The notes: generated by a model not told the origin, from the letters alone. Positions 53,848 through 63,231 are shown, numbered from the stretch's first letter. The stretch is 64,000 nucleotides of DNA from Flavobacterium xinjiangense (GCF_900142885.1 NZ_FRCL01000010.1:62001-126000), one strand, 5' to 3'. A program made the numbers and translations.

Positions 53848-55629
53848 ATGAAAACAAAAAATTTACTTTTAACCCTCGCAATAATGTTTATTGCATTCTT
53901 TTCTGGCTGCGCCGAAGATGATTTCGTAGAAATCGACGGAGTTTGTCCAGTTGTTGTGTCTACCGTTCCAGTAAACGGAGCTACAAACGTACCTCTTGAT
54001 CAATTAATTAGTGTGACTTTTAATGAAGAAATGAATCCTGCAACAATTAATCAGACTTCATTTACATTGAAAAATGGCACTTCACAAATAGCTGGTGTAA
54101 TTACATACATAAATAAAACAGCAACCTTTAAGCCATCAGCTTTACTTACTCCTAACACAACGTATAGTGCAAGATTAACAAGAACGGTTATGGATCTTAC
54201 CGGTAATGCGATACAAACAGAAACTAATTGGACTTTCAGTACAGGTTTAACCGTTACCCCAATGGTTACGTCAACTGATCCAGACAACAACGCCAATAAC
54301 GTATTTTTAAATAAAGTAGTAAGTGTTAACTTTAATATGCCAATGAAGGCTTCAACTATTAATGCAACTACATATACTTTAGAACAAGGAACTACATCAG
54401 TTTCAGGAACAGTATCGTATAGCGGAACTACTGCTGTTTTTATTCCTACACTACCTTTGGCTCCAAATACACTTTATACAGCTACGGTTTCAAAGGCAGT
54501 AACAAACTTAGACAACACAACTTTAATAGCTGACTATGTATGGAAATTCACAACAGGTGCTTTAGTAGCTCCAACCGTAACTTCTACAGACCCTATCAAC
54601 AATTCAACTGGAATCAGTCTTAATAAAACGATTACTGCAGACTTTAGTATGATTATGGATCCGTCAACTTTTACAGCAACAACTTTTACCTTAAAACAAG
54701 GTACAACAACAATTTCAGGAGCTGTAACTTATTCAGGGTCTAAAGCCTCTTTTAAACCAACAAATCCTTTATTAGAAGGTAAAATTTATACTGCTACAAT
54801 TACAACTGGTGCAAAAAGTGCTACCGGAGTGCCTTTAGCAAATGACTTCGTATGGAATTTTACAACATTAGTTGCAAATGCTCCTTCTCCAACTGCAGGG
54901 TTATTCTTTGGAGTATTTGGTGGAAATGCAGGAATAACGAATCAAGGTCTGAATACTAGGATTAATAATGGAAGTATCGGAACAACAGCTGCTTCTACTT
55001 TAGTAACTGGATTCACAGATAAATTAGCTTCTCCTAATGAGGTTTACACAGTTACACCTCTTAATAACGGACTTGTTTATGGTGGAGTTTTTGCAGCAGC
55101 ACCAGCACCCGGGAATGCTACAAAAGCACAAACCGCGCTTGAAGGATTGAATGCAGCAAGAGACCTTTACAATAGCATTTCTCCAGCTTCAAAACCAGGA
55201 GGAAGTGACCAAGGATCAGGTGAGCTGGGTGGATTAACTTTAGCCGCAGGAGTTTATAAATCAGCAAGTGGTACTTATAAAATCACAAATGGAGATTTAA
55301 CTTTAAATGGAAGTGCAACTGATGTTTGGATTTTCCAAGCAGAGTCTTCATTAACAGTAGGATCTCCAGCAGCTGTTAGAAATGTTAAATTGTTAGGTGG
55401 AGCTTTGGCTAAAAATGTGTTTTGGTACGTAGGTAGTACGGCAGTTATCAACTACGCAGGTGGTGGTGTAATGACAGGAATCATACTAGCAGAAGACGGA
55501 GTTACATTGTCTTCTCCAGGTAGTAGCACAACTTTACCAGGTCAAGAAACGGTATTAAACGGAAGAGCAATTTCATTAATTGCTTCTGTAACTATGGTAA
55601 ATACAATTATCAATGTTCCTGCTAACTAA
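53848..55629 (+). CDS. ice-binding lipoprotein with three Ig-like domains
   Basis: 593 residues. Lipoprotein signal with Cys21 (AFFSGC) and acidic AEDDFVEID after it, resembling a surface-export tag. Three SbsA-type Ig-like domains (about 32-130, 136-232, 238-338), each opening with VxSTxPxxxAxNV-type and ending TNWTFSTG, YVWKFTTG or FVWNFTTL. The C-terminal 245 residues are a DUF3494 ice-binding domain (GGLTLAAGVYKS, DVWIFQAESSL, AKNVFWYVG, NGRAISLIASVTM). The Ig stalk would hold the ice-binding head away from the surface, as in ice adhesins. Co-transcribed with an OmpA-family gene. Confidence 0.92.
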   Translation: MKTKNLLLTLAIMFIAFFSGCAEDDFVEIDGVCPVVVSTVPVNGATNVPLDQLISVTFNEEMNPATINQTSFTLKNGTSQIAGVITYINKTATFKPSALLTPNTTYSARLTRTVMDLTGNAIQTETNWTFSTGLTVTPMVTSTDPDNNANNVFLNKVVSVNFNMPMKASTINATTYTLEQGTTSVSGTVSYSGTTAVFIPTLPLAPNTLYTATVSKAVTNLDNTTLIADYVWKFTTGALVAPTVTSTDPINNSTGISLNKTITADFSMIMDPSTFTATTFTLKQGTTTISGAVTYSGSKASFKPTNPLLEGKIYTATITTGAKSATGVPLANDFVWNFTTLVANAPSPTAGLFFGVFGGNAGITNQGLNTRINNGSIGTTAASTLVTGFTDKLASPNEVYTVTPLNNGLVYGGVFAAAPAPGNATKAQTALEGLNAARDLYNSISPASKPGGSDQGSGELGGLTLAAGVYKSASGTYKITNGDLTLNGSATDVWIFQAESSLTVGSPAAVRNVKLLGGALAKNVFWYVGSTAVINYAGGGVMTGIILAEDGVTLSSPGSSTTLPGQETVLNGRAISLIASVTMVNTIINVPAN

Positions 55630-55650
55630 GCAATTAATTTAAGGTTTAAA

Positions 55651-55672
55651 TATCCCGTCTTAGGGCGGGATT
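55651..55672 (+). other. small intergenic hairpin
   Basis: TATCCCGTC and the following GGGCGGGATT can form a short stem between the ice-binding and OmpA genes; no T-run follows, so it is more likely an mRNA-processing or stability element than a terminator. Confidence 0.4.
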
Positions 55673-55707
55673 CATTTAAATAAAATCTAATAATAAAATA
55701 TATAAAA

Positions 55708-57738
55708 ATGAAATCAAACAATATTTATAAAGAGACAGCTTGTATATCATTGTCTCCTAATAAGCTAACCATCAAAAGCATTGCACTAATTGCTTTGTCT
55801 TTTTTAAGCTTTCAAACAGCAGTTCAAGCACAAGAAACGCTACCAGTTAAATACACAAAACCATCTTGGTTTTTTGGAGTAGCAGGTGGAGCAAATTTCA
55901 ATTTCTATCGTGGTTCTACGCAACAATTGAATGCTAGTTTTACATCTCCAGTTGCGTTTCATGATGGATTTGGCGCTGGACTATTCATTGCACCACTTTT
56001 AGAATACCGTCCTGCTGATTCCAGATGGGGTGTTATGTTACAAGCGGGCTATGATAACCGTAGAGGGAAATTTGACCAAGTGATTACAGACTGTGACTGC
56101 CCAGCTGATTTAAAAGCAAACGTGAGTTATATTACTGTAGAACCTAGTTTGCGTTTTGCACCATTTAAATCTGATTTTTATTTATATGGAGGTCCACGTT
56201 TGGCTTTCAACATGGATAAATCTTTTACATACCAATTAGGTGTTAATCCGGCGTTTCCTGATCAAACTGCTAATGCTGCGGTGAAAGGTGATTTTGACAA
56301 TATCGAAAAAACAATTATTTCAATGCAAATTGGAGCAGGATATGATATTCCACTTTCGTCAGACAGTAACAAGACACAATTTGTATTATCTCCTTTCGTA
56401 TCTTTCCAACCTTATTTTGGTCAAAACCCACGTTCAACTGAAACATGGAATAATACTACTGTAAGAGCTGGTGTTGCGTTAAAATTTGGACAAGGACAAA
56501 ATATCCAACAGTCTACTGATATGGTAAAAGACGGTGAAGTTCAATTCTCTGTAAACTCTCCTAGTAATGTTCCGGGAGAAAGAAGAATGACTGAAATTTT
56601 CCCACTTAGAAACTATGTATTCTTCAATACCGGATCTACAGAAATACCAAATCGTTATGTTTTATTAAACAAAGATCAGGTTAAAGATTTCAAAGAAGAC
56701 CAATTGGAAGTATTTGCTCCAAAAACGTTATCAGACCGTTCAAAACGTCAGATGATTGTTTATTACAACGTTCTAAACATCCTTGGTGACCGTATGCAAA
56801 AAAATCCTTCAGCAACAATTACTTTAGTGGGTTCATCAGAAAAAGGTCCTGAAGATGGAGCTGCAATGGCAGAATCAATCAAAACTTATTTGGTAAATGT
56901 ATTCGCTATTAATCCTTCTAGAATTACTACTAAAGGTCAAAACAAACCAAATATCCCATCAGAACAACCTGGTGCAACATTAGAACTTGAATTACTTCGT
57001 GAGGGAGATCGTAGAGTTTCAATTGAAAGTAACTCTCCAGATTTATTAATGGAATTTCAAAGTGGACCAGATGCACAGATGAAGCCTGTTGTAATCAATG
57101 CTCTACAAGAAGCGCCTGCTGAAAGTTACGTTACTATAAATAACGAAGGAGCTAAAGAAGCTTTATCTTCATGGTCAGTACAAATGACTGACGAACAAGG
57201 AAAAGTACAATCTTTTGGGCCGTACAGCGAAGATGTGGCTAGCATTCCTGGAAAATCAATTTTAGGAGACAGACCAGAAGGAGACTTTAAAGTTAAAATG
57301 GTAGGTCAAACTAAAAGTGGTAAGATTATAGAAAAGGAAACCACTATGCATGTTGTACTTTGGACACCTGCAAAAATTGAAGAAGGTATTAGATATAGCA
57401 TCATTTATGAATTTAATAAATCAAAAGCGATTGCAATCTATGAAAAGTACCTAACTGATATTGTAACACCAAAAATTCCTGCAGGAGCAACTGTAATAAT
57501 TCATGGTCACACTGATATTATTGGTGAAGAAGCGCATAATCTTGATTTATCTTTAGCCCGTGCTAATGATGTTAAAGGAATTCTTGCAAGCGCTTTATCT
57601 AAAGCCGGTAGAAATGACGTGAAATTTGAAGTAAACGGATTTGGAGAAGATGAAAACAAATCTCCTTTTGAAAACAAAACTCCAGAAGAGCGTTTTTATA
57701 ACCGTACAGTGATAATTGAAATAATCCCTGCAAAGTAA
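55708..57738 (+). CDS. OmpA-family outer-membrane protein
   Basis: 676 residues: a long N-terminus with a hydrophobic signal (about 25-43, ending AVQAQ), an outer-membrane barrel (about 50-275, WFFGVAGGANFNFYRG, YGGPRLAFNM, GAGYDIPLSSD), a long middle region with internal OmpA-like fold (NYVFFNTGSTEIPNRY, TLVGSSEKGPEDG), and a C-terminal OmpA peptidoglycan-binding domain (IIHGHTDIIGEEAHNLDLSLARA, then FENKTPEERFYNRTV). It would tie the outer membrane to the cell wall. Shares the promoter of the Ig-ice-binding gene; a strong terminator follows. Confidence 0.9.
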   Translation: MKSNNIYKETACISLSPNKLTIKSIALIALSFLSFQTAVQAQETLPVKYTKPSWFFGVAGGANFNFYRGSTQQLNASFTSPVAFHDGFGAGLFIAPLLEYRPADSRWGVMLQAGYDNRRGKFDQVITDCDCPADLKANVSYITVEPSLRFAPFKSDFYLYGGPRLAFNMDKSFTYQLGVNPAFPDQTANAAVKGDFDNIEKTIISMQIGAGYDIPLSSDSNKTQFVLSPFVSFQPYFGQNPRSTETWNNTTVRAGVALKFGQGQNIQQSTDMVKDGEVQFSVNSPSNVPGERRMTEIFPLRNYVFFNTGSTEIPNRYVLLNKDQVKDFKEDQLEVFAPKTLSDRSKRQMIVYYNVLNILGDRMQKNPSATITLVGSSEKGPEDGAAMAESIKTYLVNVFAINPSRITTKGQNKPNIPSEQPGATLELELLREGDRRVSIESNSPDLLMEFQSGPDAQMKPVVINALQEAPAESYVTINNEGAKEALSSWSVQMTDEQGKVQSFGPYSEDVASIPGKSILGDRPEGDFKVKMVGQTKSGKIIEKETTMHVVLWTPAKIEEGIRYSIIYEFNKSKAIAIYEKYLTDIVTPKIPAGATVIIHGHTDIIGEEAHNLDLSLARANDVKGILASALSKAGRNDVKFEVNGFGEDENKSPFENKTPEERFYNRTVIIEIIPAK

Positions 57739-57774
57739 TTAGTTAATCATTTTACATATTTTTATTGAATACAA

Positions 57775-57811
57775 GAAAGGATAGAAACTTAAAAGTCTAT
57801 CCTTTTTTTTT
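57775..57811 (+). terminator. intrinsic terminator
   Basis: AAAGGATAGA pairs with TCTATCCTTT around a short A-rich loop, followed by nine T. Confidence 0.88.
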
Positions 57812-57969
57812 GCCCAAAATTTAAATTTTAATTAATTTATAATGAATAATTTAAAACCCATATAATCGATTACTACCTAAAAATAGGTAAAGTATTACTT
57901 GTATAAAATTTAAAACAGGAGCACTTTAACAAAAAAATTACTATTTTTACTACTCATTTTTATGTTAAT

Positions 57970-58449
57970 ATGAACGATAACGAGAAAACCTTAGTCAAAT
58001 TTTATACTGCTTTCGCAAATGCTGATGCCGAAACAATGTGCAAATGCTATCATGCCGATATACAGTTTCGTGATCCTGCCTTTGGCTTACTAAAAGGAAA
58101 CGATGTTTGCGAGATGTGGAAAATGTTGGTCGAAAAAAGTAACGGAAAACTTAAAATCGAGTTTAATGAAATAAAAGCGACTGAATACATTGGTTCAGCT
58201 CAATGGATTGCAACCTATAACTTTAGTAAAACTAACAGAAAAGTAGTTAATATAATTAATGCTCAGTTTCAATTTAAGGATGGATTAATCATTAAGCATA
58301 CCGATGATTTTGACATTTGGAAATGGTCTAAGCAGGCCTTTGGAATAAAAGGTTATTTATTTGGATGGACTGGTTTCTTTCACAAAAAAATTAATGAACA
58401 AGCAGTATTTTTGTTGAGAAAACATAAAGAAAATAAACATGCTAACTGA
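57970..58449 (+). CDS. NTF2/SnoaL-like family protein
   Basis: 159-residue NTF2-like cone-barrel protein: LVKFYTAFANADAETMCKCYH, FRDPAFGLLKG, HTDDFDIWKWSKQAFG. The family includes isomerases, dehydratases and non-enzymatic binders; catalytic identity cannot be assigned. A Trp/His-lined pocket is plausible from the conserved His-Ala-Asp and Asp-Pro. It overlaps the next gene by 11 bp, indicating translational coupling. Confidence 0.8.
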   Translation: MNDNEKTLVKFYTAFANADAETMCKCYHADIQFRDPAFGLLKGNDVCEMWKMLVEKSNGKLKIEFNEIKATEYIGSAQWIATYNFSKTNRKVVNIINAQFQFKDGLIIKHTDDFDIWKWSKQAFGIKGYLFGWTGFFHKKINEQAVFLLRKHKENKHAN

Positions 58450-58885
58450 AACTTTAAAATCCTTATTCACTAGAGATTTAAATAAACTTAAATCAGAAAT
58501 TGAATTATATAGAAATGAAAGTGATATTTGGAAAATCCAAGAAGGCATAACTAATTCTGCCGGGAATCTTTGTCTGCATTTAATAGGTAATCTCAACACC
58601 TACGTAGGAGCTGAATTTGGAAAGACCGGTTATATAAGAAACAGAGCACTTGAATTTTCACTGAAAGATATTCCGAAGACAGAATTACTATCAAAAATCG
58701 ATGAAACTATTGTTGTAGTCAATTATGCATTAAATAATATATCGGAAGAAGAATTAAAAATGGAATTTCCTATTTTAGTTTTCGAATCAAAAACTTCAAC
58801 TGAATTCTTTTTGATTCATTTAAGTACTCACCTAGCCTATCATTTAGGCCAAATCAATTACCACAGACGACTATTGACCTTATAA
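58439..58885 (+). CDS. DinB/DUF1572-like protein
   Basis: 148-residue four-helix DinB-like protein: NLCLHLIGNLNTYVGAEFG and the closing HLSTHLAYHLGQINYHRRLL carry the His residues that form the metal site in DinB/YfiT folds. Members are often thiol transferases (bacillithiol/mycothiol-dependent) or of unknown role; the cofactor is not known here. Overlaps the preceding NTF2-like gene. Confidence 0.78.
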   Translation: MLTETLKSLFTRDLNKLKSEIELYRNESDIWKIQEGITNSAGNLCLHLIGNLNTYVGAEFGKTGYIRNRALEFSLKDIPKTELLSKIDETIVVVNYALNNISEEELKMEFPILVFESKTSTEFFLIHLSTHLAYHLGQINYHRRLLTL

Positions 58886-59015
58886 TAAATAATTTACACA
58901 TATTATCATCGTTAAAAACAGCTAATAGATTTAAAATTTGTAAATTTATTACTAATATTCTTTAACACTGATACTAAAGTTAGGGAAGAAATTGAAGTTA
59001 TAATACGATAAAAGT

Positions 59016-60104
59016 ATGCTACCATTTCCAAATATACCCAACCCAATTACTTCCAAAAGAACCTTTTCAGCTCTGGAAATCCTTCAACTAATCGTATTTA
59101 CTTCGTTGATACTTTACTTTGGAAAAACACTTTTTATTCCTTTAAGTTTTTCACTGCTCATTAGTTTTATTCTGTATCCAATATGCAAATGGATGGAGAA
59201 AAAAGGAACAAATAAAGGAACTGCAATTATTATTTCCCTTTTTTTTGTCACACTACTGGCAGGAGCAATTATTTATTTACTCTTAGCACAGGTGATGAAA
59301 TTCTTACATGAATGGCAATTGTTACAAGCAAAACTTATGGATACAGCGACTCAAATAAGTGTTTTTATCACGGAACGCTTTGACATAAGTAATGAAAAAC
59401 AATTAGAATTTATTAAAAACACCATTGATAACTCTGGCTCTGAGGCTTTTTCATTGTTGCGAAACACAGCTTACTCGATATCAGAATCATTTTTTATCTT
59501 TTTAATAATACCTGTTTTTTCAGCTCTCATATTATACAATCGCCAACTTTTGTCAAACGCATTATATGATATTTTTCCAGCTGAAAGAAAAAATACCATC
59601 CATGAAATTCTTATTGAAACCATCCATGCTTATTATAATTTCATCAAAGGCATGTTAGTCGTATATCTGATTGTTGGGATTTTAAATAGTGTTGGACTAG
59701 CAATTATTGGTGTCCCACATCCTTTTCTGTTTGGTTTTATCGCTTCTATTCTGACATTTATACCCTATGTAGGAATAATGATATCATCACTACTGCCGAT
59801 AACAGTTTCCTGGGTGACCTATAACTCTATCTGGTATCCATTAGGTGTCATTCTTGTATTTTCTATTGTACAAGTACTGGAAGCTTATGTTATATTTCCT
59901 TTTGCCGTTGGAAGCCGTCTAAAAATAAACACACTTGTCATTATTATAATGGTACTTGTGGGAGGCATTTTATGGGGCGCTGCCGGAATGATTCTATTTA
60001 TTCCGTTTATAAGTATTGTGAAATTAATTGCAGACCGTACGCCCAGTTTAAAATCATTATCCGTTTTATTGGGTGATAGCGAACACGAAAAACCAGGAAA
60101 ATAA
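59016..60104 (+). CDS. AI-2E family transporter (permease)
   Basis: 362-residue membrane protein with about seven or eight helices in the AI-2E/PF01594 arrangement: FIPLSFSLLISFILYPICKWME, GTAIIISLFFVTLLAG, NFIKGMLVVYLIVGILNSVG, and LTFIPYVGIMISSLLPI. The family includes exporters, Na+/H+ antiporters and proteins of unknown substrate, and the autoinducer assignment is not certain. Convergent with the menC gene, 4 bp apart. Confidence 0.85.
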   Translation: MLPFPNIPNPITSKRTFSALEILQLIVFTSLILYFGKTLFIPLSFSLLISFILYPICKWMEKKGTNKGTAIIISLFFVTLLAGAIIYLLLAQVMKFLHEWQLLQAKLMDTATQISVFITERFDISNEKQLEFIKNTIDNSGSEAFSLLRNTAYSISESFFIFLIIPVFSALILYNRQLLSNALYDIFPAERKNTIHEILIETIHAYYNFIKGMLVVYLIVGILNSVGLAIIGVPHPFLFGFIASILTFIPYVGIMISSLLPITVSWVTYNSIWYPLGVILVFSIVQVLEAYVIFPFAVGSRLKINTLVIIIMVLVGGILWGAAGMILFIPFISIVKLIADRTPSLKSLSVLLGDSEHEKPGK

Positions 60105-60108
60105 TCTA

Positions 60109-61164
60109 CTACAAAAGGTCAAAATCAAACGCCCAATCCAACTCCTTTTTATACCATAATTGTCCTTGCGAAACTGCTAACGGACAGTCAAAATTATTGG
60201 TATAAAGAGCTCCCGTTCCCAAACCTTGAGGCATCGAATTGTGCTGTAAAAACGTCCATTGGGCAATGGCGTTTAGACCAATATTACTCTCTAAAGCTGA
60301 GGTAATCCACCAGCCAATTTTATGCTTTTCAGCCAAAGAAATCCATTCTTCTGTACCTCTAAAACCACCTACGAAACTAGGCTTCAGAATAATGTATTGC
60401 GGTTTGATTTTCTCCAATAATTGTTCTTTTTCTTCTACCGTAAACACGCCAATCAGCTCTTCGTCTAATGCAATAGGAAAAGGAGTGATTTTACACAACT
60501 CTGCCATCCTGTCAGTATGATTTTTTCGTATTGGCTGCTCTATGCTATGTAATTTAAATTCAGATAGTTGATTTAATTTATCTAAAGCTGTATTTTCATC
60601 AAACGCACCGTTAGCATCTACCCGTATTTCGACTTGTTCCGGAGTAAAATGTTCCCGAATAAACCGCAATAACTGCAGCTCTTTATCGAAATCTATCGCG
60701 CCTATTTTAAGTTTTATACATTTAAAACCCTGAGCCAGTTTTTCCTCAATTTGCTCCTTCATAAACGACTCCTCTCCCATCCAAACCAAACCATTTATCA
60801 AGATGGATTTTGTACCATTTGTGAAGTCCGAAGGAAAGAGTAAAAAAGGGGTTTCACTCTCCAAAGACTGGAACGCCATTTCGACTCCAAACTGTATCGA
60901 AGGAAACTCCATTAACGCTTCCCAAAGTTGGTCTTTTCCTAAGTGGATATTGTCGCAAGTCCATCGCAATTTTTCTTCATAATCTGGTCGATCATCAATA
61001 CTCAATCCGCGAAGAATTCCGCATTCACCAATTGCTTTTTTACCGTCTTGCTCCAAGATGATAAACCAAGTTTCTTTTTCATTCATAACACCACGGGAAG
61101 TTCCTGATGGGCGTTTGAAATTAAGAATATATTTATGATACGTTGCTTTCAAAATAGAATTCAT
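60109..61164 (-). CDS. menC: o-succinylbenzoate synthase (enolase superfamily)
   Basis: 351-residue enolase-superfamily enzyme of menaquinone biosynthesis, dehydrating SHCHC to o-succinylbenzoate. Barrel residues are recognisable: catalytic Lys pair in CIKLKIGAIDFD, metal ligands Asp in VEIRVDANGAFDE, Glu in HSIEQPIRKN, Asp in IALDEELIG, and the Lys in ILKPSFVGG. Being in the same run as menA strengthens the assignment over mandelate-racemase-like alternatives. Start ATG 1 bp from the stop of the upstream (TPR) gene. Confidence 0.88.
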   Translation of the reverse strand: MNSILKATYHKYILNFKRPSGTSRGVMNEKETWFIILEQDGKKAIGECGILRGLSIDDRPDYEEKLRWTCDNIHLGKDQLWEALMEFPSIQFGVEMAFQSLESETPFLLFPSDFTNGTKSILINGLVWMGEESFMKEQIEEKLAQGFKCIKLKIGAIDFDKELQLLRFIREHFTPEQVEIRVDANGAFDENTALDKLNQLSEFKLHSIEQPIRKNHTDRMAELCKITPFPIALDEELIGVFTVEEKEQLLEKIKPQYIILKPSFVGGFRGTEEWISLAEKHKIGWWITSALESNIGLNAIAQWTFLQHNSMPQGLGTGALYTNNFDCPLAVSQGQLWYKKELDWAFDFDLL

Positions 61165-61165
61165 A

Positions 61166-62371
61166 TTAATTAAGAACTTTTACAATTCTTTCAAAATCAT
61201 CATTTTTAATGCCCATTTTTTTGAAAGTTTCAAAATCCAGTTTTACTTTTTCAGTCCAACTCAAACTATCGGTAACGTTTTGAGATTGGTATTGCTTGTA
61301 AATAGCTTTGGCTGAAGAATAATTATCATTCAATAAATACGCATGTGCCAAATTCAGCTTTATCAATAATTCCGAATCATCCAGCTTCTCGCCTTCTTTT
61401 AAGAATTTAATAGCTTTACCGTACTGTTTAGTCAAAATATAACTGTTTCCTATCGCATTGTAATCTAATGCTGTTGCTTTTCCGTCATTGATTATAGTAC
61501 TCCATTTCATGATTGCATCCCCTTGCTTCCCTAGTTTTGTAAACAAAGTGGCTTGTTTACGCAAATCATCATAAACTCCTTTAGAAAGACTTGTTTCTCC
61601 AAAGCAACTATTCCCAAAATCCTTAAAAGCTTTAGAACGCTCCATCGGTAATAATTTTTGAAATTCCTTGAACTTGTATTTGAACTGTATTTTATCAAGA
61701 ATACAAACGCAAAAATCATCTGAATTTGTCATTTTTTGAGCCATATTAGATGTTTTACATTGATCAATTATGGATTTTCTGTTTACTACAGTCCATCCTC
61801 GGCTGAGTTTGTTATCGACCCACGGTACGACTTCAAGTATAATTTTCTGGTTCATGATCCAGTTCTTACTTTCGAAACCAAACCATAAATTTCCTGAATT
61901 CGATTTCATACAAGCCGATTTCTCTGCAGAAAGCCGTTTGGCATCTTTGCTAACGGGCGTATCCTGAACCAAACAAGCGTCATCTGTTTTCCCATCTGCT
62001 TTGTATTTTGTAGCTAAGTCGGCACTAGAAAAAATTGCGTACTTGCATTTGTCATCTCCAAAGATTTTAGACAATATAAAAACAGCACCTGCCGAGCCTT
62101 GGCTTATTCCCGTAGGATCTGGAATAGCTTTCAAAACCGAAACCAAACTGCCCGCCATTTGTTGATTTTTATCTAAAAGCGTTATTCTGTAAACGAGTTC
62201 GGTGGTTCCTTCAGGGAAATCTTGGGTTTTTATAATTATCCTGCCTCTTGCGGAAACTGTAATTTCTTCAGTTGTAGCGCGAGCTTTATCCCAATAGCCG
62301 TCTTTTTGAGAAAAAACGGTATTCATTGAAACCAGAAACAGTATAAAAAAAATGAAATATTTATTTTGCAT
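61166..62371 (-). CDS. exported TPR-containing protein, unknown
   Basis: 401 residues: signal peptide (about 1-22, ending VFSQ), a beta-rich N-terminal half (IVYRITLLDKNQQ-type strands, Cys pairs KCKYAIF, ACLVQD), a Cys-containing middle (CKTSN, FCVCILDKIQFKYKF) and a C-terminal tetratricopeptide region (about 290-370, YNAIGNSYILTKQYGKAIKFLKEG). Periplasmic or surface protein. It lies inside a men-gene run and is one base upstream of menC, but no known role in the pathway. Function unknown. Confidence 0.75.
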   Translation of the reverse strand: MQNKYFIFFILFLVSMNTVFSQKDGYWDKARATTEEITVSARGRIIIKTQDFPEGTTELVYRITLLDKNQQMAGSLVSVLKAIPDPTGISQGSAGAVFILSKIFGDDKCKYAIFSSADLATKYKADGKTDDACLVQDTPVSKDAKRLSAEKSACMKSNSGNLWFGFESKNWIMNQKIILEVVPWVDNKLSRGWTVVNRKSIIDQCKTSNMAQKMTNSDDFCVCILDKIQFKYKFKEFQKLLPMERSKAFKDFGNSCFGETSLSKGVYDDLRKQATLFTKLGKQGDAIMKWSTIINDGKATALDYNAIGNSYILTKQYGKAIKFLKEGEKLDDSELLIKLNLAHAYLLNDNYSSAKAIYKQYQSQNVTDSLSWTEKVKLDFETFKKMGIKNDDFERIVKVLN

Positions 62372-62456
62372 GATTGATATAAAATTTAAACACTAAGCGC
62401 ACAATCCCGAAGCGTCGATATTCGCAAAGTTCACAAGGTATCGAACCAAAGAAAAC

Positions 62457-62530
62457 CTAGCCCTGATAGAAGCGGCATCCTTTACTTGTGCTCTTTAGCA
62501 AGTAAAGATACAAGCGGATGGCAGGAGATT
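62457..62530 (+). ncRNA. candidate structured RNA/repeat motif, copy 2
   Basis: CTAGCCCTGATAGAAGCGG, then CTTTACTTG pairing perfectly with CAAGTAAAG, and AGCGGATGGCAGG. The flanks match copy 1 at 9.05 kb while the hairpin sequence is different, indicating conserved structure. It is on the strand opposite to the neighbouring genes, so it would be an independent transcript or an inert repeat. Confidence 0.5.
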
Positions 62531-62553
62531 GCTTCGAAAAACTCGCAATGACA

Positions 62554-63231
62554 TTACAAGTCTATAGAACTTCCTATTTCCAATAGCATCAAATCTTTTC
62601 CTTTGTCGAAGAATTTACGAATAGCAGCTTCATGATCGATTTCGATATAACCAAAAGTATCGTAGTGGTAGCCCAGAATTTTATCGCAGTCGACAAAATC
62701 AGAAGCAATAATGGCATCTTCGACATCCATCGTAAAATTATCTCCTATCGGCAGAATTGCCAAATCGAGTTTGGTACGCATCGAAATGAGTTTCATATCC
62801 ATAGTCAGCGCGGTATCTCCAGCAATATAGACATTTTTGTGTTCGCCTTCAATTACGAAACCACCGGGATTCCCGCCGTAGCTGCCGTCAGGAAATGAAC
62901 TGGAATGAATCGCATTTACATATTTCAGTTTCCCAAAATCGAAATTCCAGCTTCCACCATGATTCACTGGATGCGATTGAAACCCTTTTTGAGAATAATA
63001 TCCTGCAATCTCAGCATTAGAAACGATTACCGCATTAGTTCTTTTAGCAATAGCTTCCACGTCAAGAATATGATCACCGTGCGCATGCGTCACTAAAATA
63101 TAATCTGCTTTCAAGGTATTAATGTCAATATGTGAAGCTTTAGGATTTGCGGAAATATAGGGATCTACTATAATATGCTTGCCGCTCACTTCGATTCCCA
63201 AAGAGGCATGACCGTAAAATGTTATTTTCAT
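62554..63231 (-). CDS. UPF0173-type metallo-beta-lactamase-fold hydrolase
   Basis: 225-residue metal-dependent hydrolase of the UPF0173 group: ITFYGHASLGIEVSG, zinc-binding LVTHAHGDHILD, GDTALTMDMKLI and the C-terminal GYHYDTFGY. No signal peptide; cytoplasmic. It is placed between menA and the TPR/menC genes, a position seen in related genomes from memory. Substrate unknown. Confidence 0.88.
   Translation of the reverse strand: MKITFYGHASLGIEVSGKHIIVDPYISANPKASHIDINTLKADYILVTHAHGDHILDVEAIAKRTNAVIVSNAEIAGYYSQKGFQSHPVNHGGSWNFDFGKLKYVNAIHSSSFPDGSYGGNPGGFVIEGEHKNVYIAGDTALTMDMKLISMRTKLDLAILPIGDNFTMDVEDAIIASDFVDCDKILGYHYDTFGYIEIDHEAAIRKFFDKGKDLMLLEIGSSIDL

Noticed and set aside
57870-57910. CTTGTATAA before the NTF2-like gene.
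   Set aside because: First box and -7 element are absent at the required positions.
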